DNA of 64,000 nt from Pinus tabuliformis (taxonomy: Eukaryota > Streptophyta > Pinopsida > Pinales > Pinaceae): positions 319,827,599-319,891,598 of the forward strand of contig CM062820.1 of assembly GCA_031772625.1 (NCBI GenBank), given 5' to 3'. A program made the position numbers and the translations under genes. The notes beneath the pieces are model-generated. The model ran no database searches. It was given only the letters and a program-made list of their open reading frames with translations, and was not told the origin of the DNA. Each line of letters opens with the position of its first letter. Within the stretch, counting starts at the first letter, position 1. Below are positions 45,331-57,400 of the stretch, in pieces.

Positions 45331-46734
45331 AGCCAAGCAAAGCAGAGAATTCTGAAAAGAAAATTTCAGAAAGAAAAACCGAATATCATATTCATTCAGG
45401 AAACTAAATGCGGCAATACAAGCATGGCTAACATCAGTAAGAAGCTCGACAATCACATAGATTATATGGAAGTAGAGAGTCAGGGACAAGAAGGAGGTTT
45501 AGTCACTATGTGGGACTTGAGGATGATTCAAGTCCTCTCAGCAGAAGTAACCAGAGCATTCATAGCCGTGGAAGCCCAACCCATAGGTAACTCTGAATCC
45601 TTCTTATGCATAAATGTTTATGGACCGCAGAAGATAGAGGGTAAAATGACCTTTTTGAGTTCTCTGTTAAGTTTGATTTCTAGGCATCCATATTCCAAAT
45701 GCATTATGGGGGGTGACTTTAACATGATAACTACCCTTCTAGAGAAGAAAGGGGGAATAAGAAAAATCAGTAAGGATGCAGAATTATTTACAAATTTCAT
45801 TGACAATGCTAAACTAGTGGATATCCCACCAAAGAGTGGCACTTTTACATGGAATAACAGATGAGGTGGCGATAGGCTGATTGCCTCTCGTCTGGATAGA
45901 TTCCTCATCTCTGAGAGCATCATTATGGATGGTATTCTAGTTGATTCAGACATCCTTCCAAGTGGAGGATCTGACCACTGGCCAATATCTTTAATAGCAA
46001 CTATCCACGGCACTCCAAGGAATAAACCTTTTAGATTCGAAAAATTTTGGTTGGAACACCCCAACTTCCTCAATCTAGTGGAGAAATGGTGGTCCGAACC
46101 TATGATTGGAAGGGGATCCAAAATGTTTAATCTTCAGAAGAAATTAAAGTACACTAAAGCCAAAATAAAAGAATGGAATATTACGGAGTTTGGAGATATT
46201 TTTAAGGAGAAAACCCTAATAAAAGATAAGCTGGAACAGATACACAAAGCTTGGGCTTCAGGGCACAATAGTGAGGAGTCTGTAGAGCAGGAAAAAGCTC
46301 TAACTCATCAGTGGCATACACGCTGTCAGCAGGAAGAAACTCTTTGGAAGCAGAAATCCAGGATACGGTGGCTTAAAGAGGGTGAGCAGAACACCAAATT
46401 TTTTCACAGATCTGCTCTAGATTACAGGAGTGCAAATAAAATACTAGAACTCAAGGATGAGAATGGGGAAACTTTAAAAAATCACCAAGACATAGCAGCT
46501 TTACTCACTAGGCATTTCAGCATTATTGCCCAGGAACCGCAAGCAAACAGAGAGGATGCTATAAAGGAGCTCATTATGGCCATTCCCAAAACTATTACCA
46601 ACGATCAGAACTCAGCCCTCAGTAGAGAAATCATCCTAGAGAAAGTGGAAGAAGCAGTCAGAAGCATGCCAAGTGATAAGGCCCCTGGACGGATGGTTTC
46701 ACCATTAATTTTTACAAAGCTTGCTGGAACCTAG
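45331..46734 (+). pseudogene. LINE ORF2 endonuclease domain and linker
   Basis: Continuation of ORF2. APE-type endonuclease motifs: NIIFIQETKC (catalytic Glu), CINVYGPQ, MGGDFNMI, FTWNNR, SRLDRFLIS and GGSDHWPI (catalytic Asp-His). A TGA at 45862 interrupts NNR|GGDRL where relatives have Arg, so CGA-to-TGA change is likely. The linker includes SRIRWLKEGEQNTKFFH and NKILELKDENG, the text that precedes RT in plant L1 elements. The frame breaks near 46690 (…DKAPG then a one-base loss) just as the first RT motif begins. The endonuclease would nick the target at AT-rich sites. Confidence 0.88.
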
Positions 46735-47924
46735 TGAAACATGAAGTTTGGGAAGTTGTAGAGGACTCTAGGTGATCTGGATCCATCCTCAAATCTCTTA
46801 ACTCCACCTTCATAGCGCTTATCCCAAAGATGGAAGAAGCAAACACTCCTGAGAAGTTTAGACCAATTGCTCTGTGTAATGTCATTTATAAAATCATATC
46901 GAAAGTTATAGCTAATAGACTGAAGCCAATTCTTCCTGGCCTCATATCAGAAGAGCAATCGGGGTATGTCGAAGGGAGACAGATCTTAGATAATATTCTA
47001 CTAGCTCAAGAAATGATTCACACTCTTCAAACTAGAAAATTAGCAGGGATGTTAATGCAGCTTGATCTATCGAAAGCCTATGATAAAGTTAGCTGGCAAT
47101 ATCTAGAAGCCATTCTAAAAGCCTTTGGTTTTTGCAAGCAATGGATCAATTGGATTCTAGCCCTTATTAAATCCTCCAGGTTCTCGATCCTTGTCAATGG
47201 ATCCCCCTCTGAACCCTTTTCACCCACTCGTGGAATCAGACAAGGAGACCCTCTCTCCCCCTTCCTGTTCGTAATCCTCATGGAAGGACTCAGCAGACTC
47301 ATAGCCAAAGCGAAAAGAGAAGGGAAGATCAAGGGACTTCAGCCTCTCCAATCCATTCCAGCTACCACACACCAACAATTTGTGGATGATACTATGTTAC
47401 ATGGAACCCCCACGGTGAAAGAGGCTCTGGCGTTTAAGAAAATCCTTGATCTATTCAGCAAGGCGTCGGGAATGGAAATTAATTTTTCCAAGTCCACGAT
47501 TTTTTTCTTTCACACCCATCCAGCTATTCAGAAGCATCTCTCTAATTTACTTGGTTTCAGAAAAGGATGTCTACCATCAAGATATTTAGGAGCACCTCTA
47601 ACACTCAAACCCTGGCAAAAAGTGCACTGGGAGAAAATCTTGGCTAACCTGGAGAAAAGGTGTAAGCACTGGATGCACAGGGCACTTAATTTTGCTGGGA
47701 GATTAGTCCTCACCAAGGCAATTATGCAGGCTATCCCGCAGTACTTACTCTCCATGCTGTCGTCCCCCAAGGGCATCCTTCAACAAATTAGAACAATCCA
47801 AAGATCCTTTTTATGGAATGGAGATGGGGAAAAGAAAAAATGGGTGCTTGTGGCATGGCACAAACTCTGCAAACCGAAAATTTTGGGAGGCCTAATCTGG
47901 TGGATCCGTCAATCATCAAAATGA
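46690..47924 (+). pseudogene. LINE ORF2 reverse transcriptase
   Basis: RT domain of an L1-type LINE. In the shifted frame the domain opens with PDGFTINFYKACWN and meets a TGA near 46771. It is then open from 46830: EKFRPIALCNVIYKIISKVI, LISEEQSGYVEGRQILDNIL, LMQLDLSKAYDKVSWQYL (first catalytic Asp), TRGIRQGDPLSPFLFV and HQQFVDDTMLHG (catalytic pair, FVDD where FADD is usual). Then come SKASGMEINFSKS, RYLGAPLTLKPWQK and LNFAGRLVLTKAIMQAIPQY. A frameshift near 47895 ends this stretch. The catalytic Asp residues are kept. Confidence 0.9.
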
Positions 47925-49602
47925 CTTGCGGTGCAAAACTCTGGTGGAGATGGATAAAAGAGCCCCATCTTCCCTGGGCAAGACATTGGAAAGAGAAATA
48001 TACCCCAGAGTGCAACAATCAGGATCTTATTAGACTTCAGGAGGTTCCTGAGGGTTCCCCCATATGGAATCTTGCTAGGAAAAATCGCAACTTGGTGCAC
48101 AGGAAAACAGTTTTTGGGAAATTCGAAATGGGCATTCAGCTCTTTTTTGGGAAGATGCTTGGCAGCAACTCCCAAAAATGGAAAAGCCAGAGCTCGCTCT
48201 TCTCAAGCACAAATGCCAACACGAAGGCTGATACAAAGTCCAGCATTACTGGAACCAGAACAACAGGGATCCTAACTGGAGAGAATGGATAAACTTCAAC
48301 TTTGACAACAACAATGGGGAAAATGACAGCACAAAGCATCTAATTGATCAACTACTCAAAAGGAAGATAAGGAATACGGAAGAAAAGGACCAGCTTAGAT
48401 GGGGAATGAAAGGCAGCGGAAACTTCTCACTCAAGGAAGCCAGGGAACTGATAGAAAATGCAGAGCAGAGGGAGGTAACTCCTTGGAGTCATAAAGTGTG
48501 GGACAACTTGTTTTGGCCAAAAATCAAAACGTTCCTCTGGCTTTTAATGAGGAAAAAAACCTTGACGTGGGAAAATCTACGCAATAAAGGTTTTCATGGG
48601 CCTTCCAGATGCCCAATGTGCCTGGTAGAGGAAGAAACAATAAACCATTTATTTAATTCCTGTGACTGGGCATGTCATTTATGGAATTGGGCGGAGGGTA
48701 TTCTGCTAAATTCTAACAGAAATAGGGAGTCCATCCAAGATACCATACAAAATTGGCAAAAAAATTACTCAAAGAATCCCAGAGTCAACAACATTTGGAA
48801 AGTTATGCCAGGTTTCTTAACATGGACCATATGGAAGGAGCGTAACAGGAGAATTTTCCAAGATGAATACAGAAACACAGAGCATTCCATAGATACTATT
48901 ATGATAAATATCAGACAGTTAATTCAAGTGAAAGTCAAAGCAGAAACTAATGAGAAGCCTTCGTCTTGTGACTTACGTATTTTAAAACTCTTCCAGCTGG
49001 ACATCAACCAGAGCATGGCCACATCGAGTTGCCAGTAGAACCCAAACTCTGAGTCCAATAGTTGAAAATATCCGCCGATTGGTTGGCTGAAGTTGAATTT
49101 TGATGGCGCGTCCAGAGGTAACCCTGGGATGGCGAGTATAGGAGGCATCATAAGAAACCATGAAGGAGACATTCTTCATATCTACTGCAAAGCTTTGGGA
49201 GAAGGGACGAACAATGAAATGGAGTTTGCAGCCTTAGAATAGGGACTATGGATTCTAGAAGACATGCAGAATTGTACAGCGGTGGTGGAAGGCGACTCAG
49301 CCCTGGTAATTTCTGTGGCAAAGAAAATCTATGGCGGAACCAAAGCGAGCAAAGCAACGAAACATTGGAGATTAGCAAAGGTGACAGAAAACATAGCCGA
49401 GTTAATCAGCGGTATGAGAGGGTTAGTCTTCCAGGCGGTGAGACGCAAGGCGAATGCGATAGCGGACCACCTAGCAAATCATGGCATCGACAACCAAAAT
49501 AGGGAATGGGACAGCTGTTGGCAGCATGTGAACTGTCCAGACCTGAAGGAGAAATGCATCCAGCTGGCCAAACAAGACATGGATAATGCCAACCGGGCTT
49601 AA
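47925..49602 (+). pseudogene. LINE ORF2 C-terminus: zinc-finger-like region and RNase H
   Basis: After a frameshift: MTCGAKLWWRWIKEPHLPWA, then the zf-RVT-like part (48406-49038) with NLFWPKIKTFLWLLMRKKTL, CPMCLVEEETINHLFNSCDWA and WKERNRRIF. An RNase H follows at about 49080-49560: LNFDGASRGNPGMA (first Asp), NNEMEFAALE (Glu, followed by TAG at 49241), VVEGDSALVI (second Asp) and ANAIADHLAN (third Asp). The archaea-like RNase H of plant L1 elements is this type. The frame stops at TAA 49600-49602 after DMDNANRA, but the same frame stays open far beyond it. Confidence 0.85.
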
Positions 49603-49632
49603 CCGGAAGGCGTTTGGCTTCCGCGCTTTTCT

Positions 49633-50514
49633 ATGATGGGGCACGCTGGAGTGGCTAAGGATATTAAAAGTTGGCAGAAGGCAGAAGGACAGGTAATTCC
49701 GGTGCATTTATGGCAACAGAAGGGGAATAAGGGAAACAAATCTAAAATGATATGCCGCAACGATCACTGCCGCGACCACAGCAAGTTGGCGGACACATGG
49801 CACTTTTTGATTAGAGAGAGAAGAGACAACATTTATGTCAAGGTTTTGATACATCACACAGAAAACACAGCCCTATGCAGTAACAATTATGTTAGTACAT
49901 CCAAGTCGTTTTGGGAGGATCGGATAGTCATGGGTAATATCCTCCAGAACAATTATTTAACAGCGAGTAGAGGCAAAGGCACTATCAGCATTTTTCAGTG
50001 CATTGTTCGGGTTCATTTTCTTTCGGCTCTCTGTGCCTGTTCTCACGTCGCAAGTGTTAAGATCAGTATGGAAGGTAACGACTGCTGCAGCATCACTGCG
50101 AACATGGAGCTCAAGACAGCGAGGGAAATATATGAGACCTGAACCGCGTCGAAGAACAAACGCAAATTGTCTGACCTAAAGGCTTCTGTGAAGGAAGAAG
50201 AGCGAAAGCGGTCTGAGGAAGATATAGCGCAGGAGGTTGATTGGCTTCAGGATCCTGGAACAGTAACCAAACGCGCCACACAGTTTGTGCGCACTCAGGC
50301 GGAAAGCTGGCGAGTAAAAACCCTGCTGGCGCGTGCTCTGGAATCAAGGGAAGATAGTAAGAAGCTGCCTCAAAGTGACCAGTTCATCCCTGAGGCCCAG
50401 ATGAAAAGTTTATATGGCATTTATGAAGCTCTGGACTTCAAAATCACTGCGGTGCATGAGGTAGTAGATTCTCTGTCCAAGAAGATGACGGTGCTTATTA
50501 AGCTCCTCAGGTAG
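49633..50514 (+). pseudogene. Extra reading frame after LINE RNase H
   Basis: A frame of 294 codons, in the same register as the RNase H, broken only by TGA at 50140. The frame is in fact open from just after the ORF2 TAA (49602), so it may be a third ORF starting MMGHAGVAKDIKSWQKAEG or a C-terminal extension of ORF2. The first half contains Cys/His-rich text (CRNDHCRDHSKLADTWHF, later ALCACSH). The second half is highly charged and helical-looking (KASVKEEERKRSEEDIAQEV, then AVHEVVDSLSKKMTVLIKLL at the C-terminus). Base composition is richer in G+C than the surrounding DNA. I do not recognise a family, and this is not a normal part of L1 elements. Confidence 0.5.
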
Positions 50515-51009
50515 ACGCTCAGTCCAGAAGCTCGGCAGACTGGTGGACCGCAGCAAGAGAATCAGGCGGAATGTCGCAGCTATCAATCCCTGCAAGCGAG
50601 AGCGGACAACCATGTTCTGGAACAGGCCTTGGACACAGCAAGCAGGTTCGAGAAGTCCCCTCAGTAATTCTGTGTTGATGTTAATTCTCATCCGTCTTGA
50701 CCGGTTGTTCATCTGTCTTGACCGGTTTTTTGGTCTCCCTAAGATCTGGGGTTTTGTCATTTCTATAGTTTCTGCTTGTTGAAGGGTTGCGGTCTTCAGC
50801 TCAACCTCTCTTATTCTCAAGCGAAGTTAGATAGAAGGATTAGCTACCCTATGTGGTGTACAGTTAATAGTTTTTGGTTAATTTGTATGGAAATTATGGC
50901 TTTTGGCTTGTTATCTTCAGGCCTCGATCTGCTATGACAGTTTTTTTGTACTATATTTTTACCCTTTTAATATAATCTTCTGACTTACACAAAAAAAATA
51001 CTTAAGCAA
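50515..51009 (+). other. LINE 3' untranslated end and target duplication
   Basis: About 480 bp of 3' UTR with a CGTCTTGACCGGTT-like block repeated near 50692 and 50713, T-rich text, then TTACACAAAAAAAA. The second copy of the 12-bp target duplication ends at 51009. Confidence 0.8.
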
Positions 51010-52379
51010 CACTTCAAGTTCATCATCATATACATTCAATAGCTAAACATGAAAACATTTATGAAGCTTGAGCAAGTAGGGTCGTTTTATTAATGAGGAA
51101 TAAATACACTTATCTATCTCACTTAAACTTTTCCAAGCAGTCAAGAAGGAAGAGCCACATTCCATCAAACTATGTGTTTAGAAACACTACATTTTTTCTT
51201 GTAGTTGGCCACCCTTGATACAAATATGATGCCTTAAGAGGAAGAATCACTTAGGGATTAAAAAGGTTTAAGTCTTGGTAAAGGCCTTGAAGGCCACTCT
51301 CTTTCACACACAAAAATAAATGTTTCCTTTCAACTATTGAGACAGGACTTGTTAACGCTCTGGATACTTCCTTAATGGGCCTACATAGGAAAAATAGGAG
51401 TTTATCACTAATCCAACAATTCCTTGTTACTTTCGTATTCTTAGTGGCATTCGTGCTTAGTTCAGATAAGTTAATAAGAAATTCTCTTGACCCTCTAGCT
51501 CAAACTAAAGTCTTCAAAATTGGATTCTTATCCAAATTAGCTAATTCATAGTGCCATGTGGGTTGTTGTGTTTCAACAAGGGTTTACGTGACCTTCTGTT
51601 TAGAGTCACAATACTTGAACCCTTGTATGTCTTTGTTTCTTTCCATGGGTTTTTCTAGTTTGCATGCACTTCTTTGTTCTCTATGTTCCTAACCATGCCA
51701 TAATGCTCTGTAACCATTGCTCATTCACATCACACCACAATCTACTTGTATGAGAATTCAAGGTCCTAGATTTGGACTATGTGGTCAATTTAAAGTATCA
51801 AATTAGGTCAATTTCCAATGTACCTATGGAGAAATTAAATACCACTCACAATTCTTCTCATAATTAATGGCAGTTGGGTAGTTCAATTACCAAATCAAAA
51901 ATATGGGAAATAGGGAAAATTGGATATTAAATTCAGGATAAATATGAAACTTTCCAAATCTCACTTACATCTTTGTCTGATGCAATGAGATACATGTTAG
52001 ATATTCTCTTCTTTAGGTTTTGGAAATATATTAAATGAATCCATATTACATCAAATAAATTTTTTTAAGATATCCATGCTAGCCATTTTCAACATCATAA
52101 TTCTTAATCACAATTATAAAATCATGGGTTTAAAGGGTTGTTAAAATGACTAGCTGTCTTAATCCTTGTTAAGTAATTTTTTCATCATTTACTCCTTTAG
52201 AACAAATGTTTCACTGTGAATTGAAGAACCCCTTAATCAACCATATCTATTTCTAGTCCATCTTGGCATTTACACTCCATAACTCAATCATGAAAATATT
52301 ACCAAACTATTAAATTCCATATAAAGGAATAACCATCTATGAGAATGCATGGGTAACTAAACACTGTAAGCATCAATGA
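51010..52379. other. Target-side sequence right of the LINE, no gene
   Basis: About 1.37 kb of moderately AT-rich sequence, once continuous with 34829-35974. I see no protein motif or repeat structure. Confidence 0.5.
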
Positions 52380-54336
52380 TGTAGGAGCATCTAGCTGACG
52401 GGTCATCATGACGAAAGACTATTTGGTCTCTAAGAGAACTGAAGAGGAATTTGCTAAGTGAACAATGTAGTTGTTTTTGTTTATGTTGTTTTAATTTAGT
52501 AAGAACAGTATGTAGAAAGGCAGAGGATTAATTAGGTAAATTGTTGCAAGTAATTAATTTTATTTTCATGTCAACTTTTACAAGGTTGTAACGTAGGACA
52601 ATAAACAGTTTTTGGAACTAAAAATGTGTAACCAACAACAGTTAGGAGAAAACAGTTCCATACAATCATTGAAAAAGAACAGAACGCAATTGTAAGAGGT
52701 TCAACTTTTTGGAGAGAGAGGGAAAACTAATAAAATATCTCTGAGCACACATACATTTTTTCCAATATCCTGTAACTGTCTATCTATCTGTCATTCTGTT
52801 ACATTTCCAGAAACAGTGAAAGTCCATTCTCTGTTTTGTTTTATAAGCATGTACACACATATGTGTTTCTATTTTCATTGATTAAAGCAGGCCTACAAAT
52901 CAAAACAAGTTTGCAGACATAATTAAAGAGTACATTGCAAAAACGAGGGCATACAGTTCCTGAATTTATCAATCAAACAAGCGCAGAGGAATCCTGGACG
53001 TCGATACTTAATTCGAGCATCAAAGGTAGAGACAAGACGCAAGCATTTCTGAACAGCAAGTCAAACAAATCATACAGGTATTCCTGAAGAGTAAACCCTC
53101 TTGTTTCATTTACAAAATAAGCACAAGAATCTCTGTTCGAATATATACAGTCACAAAACCTCGTTTAAATATACATACAGTCCATGTGATAACCCTATAA
53201 AAGGTTCGAAAGGTATCCTAGCATACGGGTTTAGAAACCCTATCCATAAATCAAACCCTACAGCAACTACCCACCAGAGGAACCGTGCAAGTCTAACGGC
53301 CTACGACTACATACAGTCGGTGGTCTCAAATCATTACAACAAAATTATTGTAACCCTAGACTATGATGAACAGAACACAAGCGACAAGAAAAATAAGGAA
53401 CGACCCTACCCGGGTCTAGCAAAAGCATCGAGGAGCCAAAGTGAAAAACCCTCAAGGACGAGCATACCTGCAACAACAGACAATAACTAAAGTTTGTGAG
53501 TAATATGTGGCAGAGAATGTAAAGGCCGGAAGAAAACAACGAAACCAGGGTTCGAGTTTACCTTGCAGAGACAAAATGCTAACATCACAGTCACCTAGGG
53601 TCACTCTGCTCATGAAGGAGAAAGTGGGTTAGTTTAATAGCGTGAAAAGAAGAAAAAATTGATAGCATAGAACAAAAATCTTACCTTGGCATTATGGAAG
53701 AAGTTGAAGCCGAGACCCTGCGACCGCAACCTGTTCACAAAACTAAGGAATACAACCAGAGCACTCAACAACAGTCGCATAGAAGGATTCAAGACCAAAA
53801 GGAGTCGCACAATCCAACTAAATAACCAACATTGACTTGTACACAGAGAAATCTCAGTTTCCAACAAGCAAACTAAATCCATAATTCGACAAAAAGATTA
53901 AGTGCAGATAGAGAAACAATGACGGAATAACTAGGTTCACACAAGAGTTCATTACCAGACGGAGAAGCCGACGAGTTTCCAGGTCAAGAGCCGAGCCAGA
54001 GTACTAGAGGCAGCATAAATTTACACAGAGAAAACTGCACAGCATAACCACATTACAGAGCTCTCAACCCTCAACAGTTCGCATGCAAAATGACCGGGAG
54101 ATAGGGTTTGAGACCCTCTTACCAAAGCGGGGGTGACAATTCCAAGGAGTGGACACTTGTCCATTATTCGTGAGCGCAGGTACAAATCATAAGTGCGGAC
54201 CCCAAATCAATTTTAAAATCATTGCAATCAACCGTCAAATGAACCAACATCATATGTAATCCAATTGCCCATCATTAAATTCATTCATAATCATATTATT
54301 AACGTTGGTTAGTGTGACAAGGCTGGGCTGGACCCA
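52380..54336 (+). repeat. 5' LTR of the chromovirus
   Basis: Begins TGTAGGAGCATC and ends near 54336-54339 just before the primer site, about 1957 bp. The part 52380-54110 is matched by 58934-60684. A 129-codon frame at 53101 has only a diverged partner in the other LTR and no family, so it is not annotated as a gene. Confidence 0.88.
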
Positions 54337-54341
54337 TCAAG

Positions 54342-54356
54342 TGGTATCAGAGCAGG
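54342..54356 (+). other. Primer-binding site, initiator Met tRNA type
   Basis: TGGTATCAGAGCAGG lies immediately after the 5' LTR. It is the standard complement of plant initiator Met tRNA and fixes the element's orientation as plus. Confidence 0.92.
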
Positions 54357-54376
54357 AAGTTGAAAGAGTCAGGATA

Positions 54377-55480
54377 TGGAAGTTGGAAGACAAGGACGTG
54401 GGAGAGGTGTACGTAGAGCAGTGGACGAAGGACTGAGGGAAGAAATAAGGATCTTACTGCTAATTTAGTGGCACTGGAGGAAGGAAGGAGAAGGGATCCA
54501 GAAATAGGAGATGACAGTGAGGAGGAAGCCATAGTTGCAACAAACGGATCGGATGAGGAAGGGTCAGAGATGAGGTTGTTGAGGTCGGTTCTGTTGGCTA
54601 GCAGCAAGCCCAAACCGGAGATTCCTAACTACGATGGTAGCCTGTCCATAGAAGTTCTGTTGGACTGGGTAAGTGAGTTGGACAAGTATTTTGAAAGTGA
54701 AGAGATCAGTGAGGATCGGAGAGTCAAGTTCGCTGCAACCAAATTGAAGGGACACGCAGCCCTGTGGTGGGATAGTGTCCAAGCAGAGAGAAGGAGGATG
54801 AACAAGTTACCGATAAAGAAGTGGTCAAGGATGGTGGCCAAGCTGAAAGGCAGATTTCTGCCTAAGGATTACCAAGTTGCACTTTATCGACAAGTGCAAA
54901 ATTTAAGACAAAAAGGGATGACAGTAAGGGAGTATACAGAAGAATTCTACTGGGTGAACTTGAGAGCTGGTTATACCGATGACACTCCGGAGAAGACAAC
55001 AAGATACGTAAACGGTTTGAGACTGGAAATACTGGATGAAATCAGCATTCTTTCCCCAAGAAATATAGAAGAAGCCTATCAGAGTGTTGTGAAGGCTGAG
55101 GAAAAGATTACTAGAAAAAAAAAATGCTAGGAGAGGACGAGGAACCGGCAGAGGACGAGGACAATCCTATGGCAGAGGACGAACTGCCAGTAATAGCAAA
55201 GAGGGAAGCAGCTCCAAGGCTTCAGGAACAACAAAGAAAGGAGACAACACTAGAGGTGGCAGGCCATATCAGCGAGGAAGAGGGAATGGCCGAGGTAAAG
55301 GAGCTAATTTCCAGTGCTACAGGTGCCACAAGTGGGGGCACAGATCTTTTGAATGCCTTGAAGCAGAGCAAGCTGGCCAAAGGGGAACATTTGTTGCACA
55401 ACCTGAGGAGGCTGAGGCATCAGCCCAAGAAGCAGAAAATGTAGCGGAAATAAGGGAGGCCTTAGTTCTAAAGAAAGTAT
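54377..55480 (+). pseudogene. Chromovirus gag
   Basis: Starts MEVGRQGRGRGVRRAVDEGL at 54377, shifts frame near 54455, and is then open (54468-55130). The retrotransposon gag core is there: IPNYDGSLSIEVLLDWVSEL, KLKGHAALWWDSVQ, LKGRFLPKDYQVALYRQ, LRQKGMTVREYTEEF and YVNGLRLEI. A second frameshift at the A run near 55115-55124 leads to an Arg/Gly-rich region and a CCHC knuckle (CYRCHKWGHRSFEC, about 55312). Gag forms the particle and the knuckle binds RNA. Confidence 0.88.
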
Positions 55481-55965
55481 TGTTGAAGCCAGCCAAAGAA
55501 ACAATTGAACGGACCCAACAAAAAGCACTATTCTGGACATTTTGCAAATCAAACGGAAAGTGTTGTAAATTGATCATTGATAGTGGGAGTACAGATAATT
55601 TGGTTGCCACCGAGATGGTGGAGAAGTTGGGTTTGAAGCGGCTTAAGCTCCCCACCCCTTACAAGGTGTCGTGGCTGCAGAAAGGCCACCAGTTGTTGGT
55701 TGATGAATAGTGTGAGGTTGAATTTCACATTGGCAAGTACAAAGACAAAGTTATCTGTGATATTATGCCAATGGACGTCTATCACATACTGCTAGGAAGA
55801 CCATGGCAGTATGATTGGAAGGTGGTACACGATGGGAAAATGAACTGCTACAAGTTTGTTAAAAATGGAATCAAGCATACACTTGTACCCATCAAGGAAG
55901 AGGAGACAACAAAAGAAAGTGGGACGAAAGCATTGTTAATAGGTGGAAAACAGTTTGTGAAATAG
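55481..55965 (+). pseudogene. Chromovirus protease
   Basis: Retropepsin-type domain in one frame. It has WTFCKSNGKCCKLIIDSGST with an intact DSGS loop (Asp codon at 55579), then DNLVATEMVEKLGL, WLQKGHQLLVDE, a TAG at 55708, and MPMDVYHILLGRPWQYDW at the end of the domain. It is followed by a linker with HTLVPIKEEE and a second TAG at 55963. Catalytic residues are intact, and both stops look like CAG-to-TAG changes. Confidence 0.88.
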
Positions 55966-56950
55966 ATCGAGGAAAGTGAAGTCAATTATGCTGTTGTGAG
56001 GAGGGCAGGGACAGTGCTGTTGCACACAGAAATGTCTAATTTGCCTGTAGAAATTCAAGAGATCTTGCGGGAATTCAAAGACATTGTAGTTGATGATTTG
56101 CCAGACAAGTTGCCTCCCAAAATAAGCATCAGTCATGATATCGACTTTATACTCGGAGCAAGCTTACCAAATAAGGCAGCATATCGGATGAGCCCCAAAG
56201 ATAATGAGGAGATCAGGAAACAGGTGTAGGAGTTGCTAGATAAAGGGCTAATAAGGGAAAGCTTGAGCCCTTGTGTAGTACCAACAGTTCTCGCTCCCAA
56301 GAAAGGAGGAGAATGGCGGATGTGCACGGATTCACGGGCCATCAACAAAATCACCATTAGGTACAGGTTTCCCCTACCAAGGATGGACGATATGATGGAC
56401 TGCCTAAGTGGGGCAGCATACTTCACGAAGATTGATCTGAAGAGTGGCTATCATCAGATCTAGATCAGGGAAGGAGATGAGTGGAAGACAGCCTTCAAGA
56501 CTAATGAAGGGTTGTACGAATGGCTAGTCATGCCATTTGGTTTGAGTAATGCCACTAGTACTTTTATGAGATTGATGAATGAAATGCTGAAAGAGTTCAT
56601 CGCCAAGTTTGTGATAGTGTACCTTGATGACATATTAATTTTCAATAGGACTAAAGAGGAGTACCTTCAACATGTTTGAAGAGTGCTGAAGAAATTGCAG
56701 CAGAATAAATTACTAATAAATTTGAAAAAATCTACTTTCCTACAAAGAGAAATGATTTATCTAGGCTTTGTAATTGCAGAAAATGAGTTAAAGATGGACC
56801 CAGAAAAGATTGCAACAATCATTAACTAGCCATCTTCAAAAATCTTATTTGAGGTACGTAGTTTTCATGGGCTGGCGAGTTTCTATCGCAAACTTATAAG
56901 AAATTTTAGTGAAATCTGCACACCTATGCCAGACACTATCAAAAAGGCCA
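55966..56950 (+). pseudogene. Chromovirus reverse transcriptase
   Basis: Text: FKDIVVDDLPDKLPP, HDIDFILGASLPNKAAYRMS, a [55 protein letters not shown] (first Asp), a [35 protein letters not shown] (catalytic YLDD), then a TGA and FLQREMIYLGFVIAENELK. The TAG after KQV falls where relatives have Gln. The connection part has VRSFHGLASFYRKLIRNFS after another stop. All catalytic residues are kept. Confidence 0.88.
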
Positions 56951-57400
56951 GGTAGCCTTTTTGTTGGACCAAGGCAGTAGAGGACAACTTTCAGCTCCTA
57001 AAGAGGAAAATTATAGAAAGGCCAATTCTAAGGTTACCAAATTTTAATAAGCTTTTTCCAGGTTCAATGCGATGCAAGTGGTACAGCTATTGGCGTTGTA
57101 CTCAGCCAAGAAGACAAACCTGTTGCATTTTCAGCGAGAAGCTGAAAGAAAGCAAGAAGAAGTATTCCTCATATGACAAGGAATTTTATGCTGTCATCCA
57201 AGCTCTGAAGCATTGGAGACACTACCTATTGGGGAGTGAATTTGTGTTATTTTCTGATAATTCAGCGCTGCAATATGTAATGCAACAACATAAATTGAAC
57301 CAAAAGCACGCCAAATGGTTGGAGTATTTGCAGAGTTTCACCTTTGTGTTGAAACACATCAGCGGGCAGGCCAACAAGGTTCGGATGCATTGAGCAGAAG
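56951..57400 (+). pseudogene. Chromovirus RNase H
   Basis: Ty3-type RNase H with a frame change near its start: CDASGTAIGVVLSQ in one register, then FSEKLKESKKKYSSYDKEFY, ALKHWRHYLLGSEFVLFSDN, and QHKLNQKHAKWLEYLQSF. The active-site text is largely preserved. A further frame change near 57380 leads into the integrase. Confidence 0.85.

Larger units (their letters stand above)
35987..50997 (+). mobile_element. End-to-end L1-type LINE, interrupted by a Copia-like element
   Basis: A non-LTR retrotransposon with both ends recognisable. It is flanked by a perfect 12-bp target duplication ATACTTAAGCAA (35975-35986 and 50998-51009) and ends in a short A run at 50990-50998. Without the nested 7472 bp (element plus one duplicated target copy) it is about 7.5 kb. 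The order is a very short 5' leader, ORF1 (36012-37807), ORF2 (37823-49602: endonuclease, RT, zinc-finger-like region, RNase H), and a 1.4-kb 3' region with a further long frame. Both ORFs carry stops and frameshifts, so it is inactive. Confidence 0.9.

Noticed and set aside
53101..53490. 129-codon plus-strand frame in the chromovirus 5' LTR
   Set aside because: The 3' LTR copy of the region is cut by a stop earlier and shows random differences. No recognised domain.
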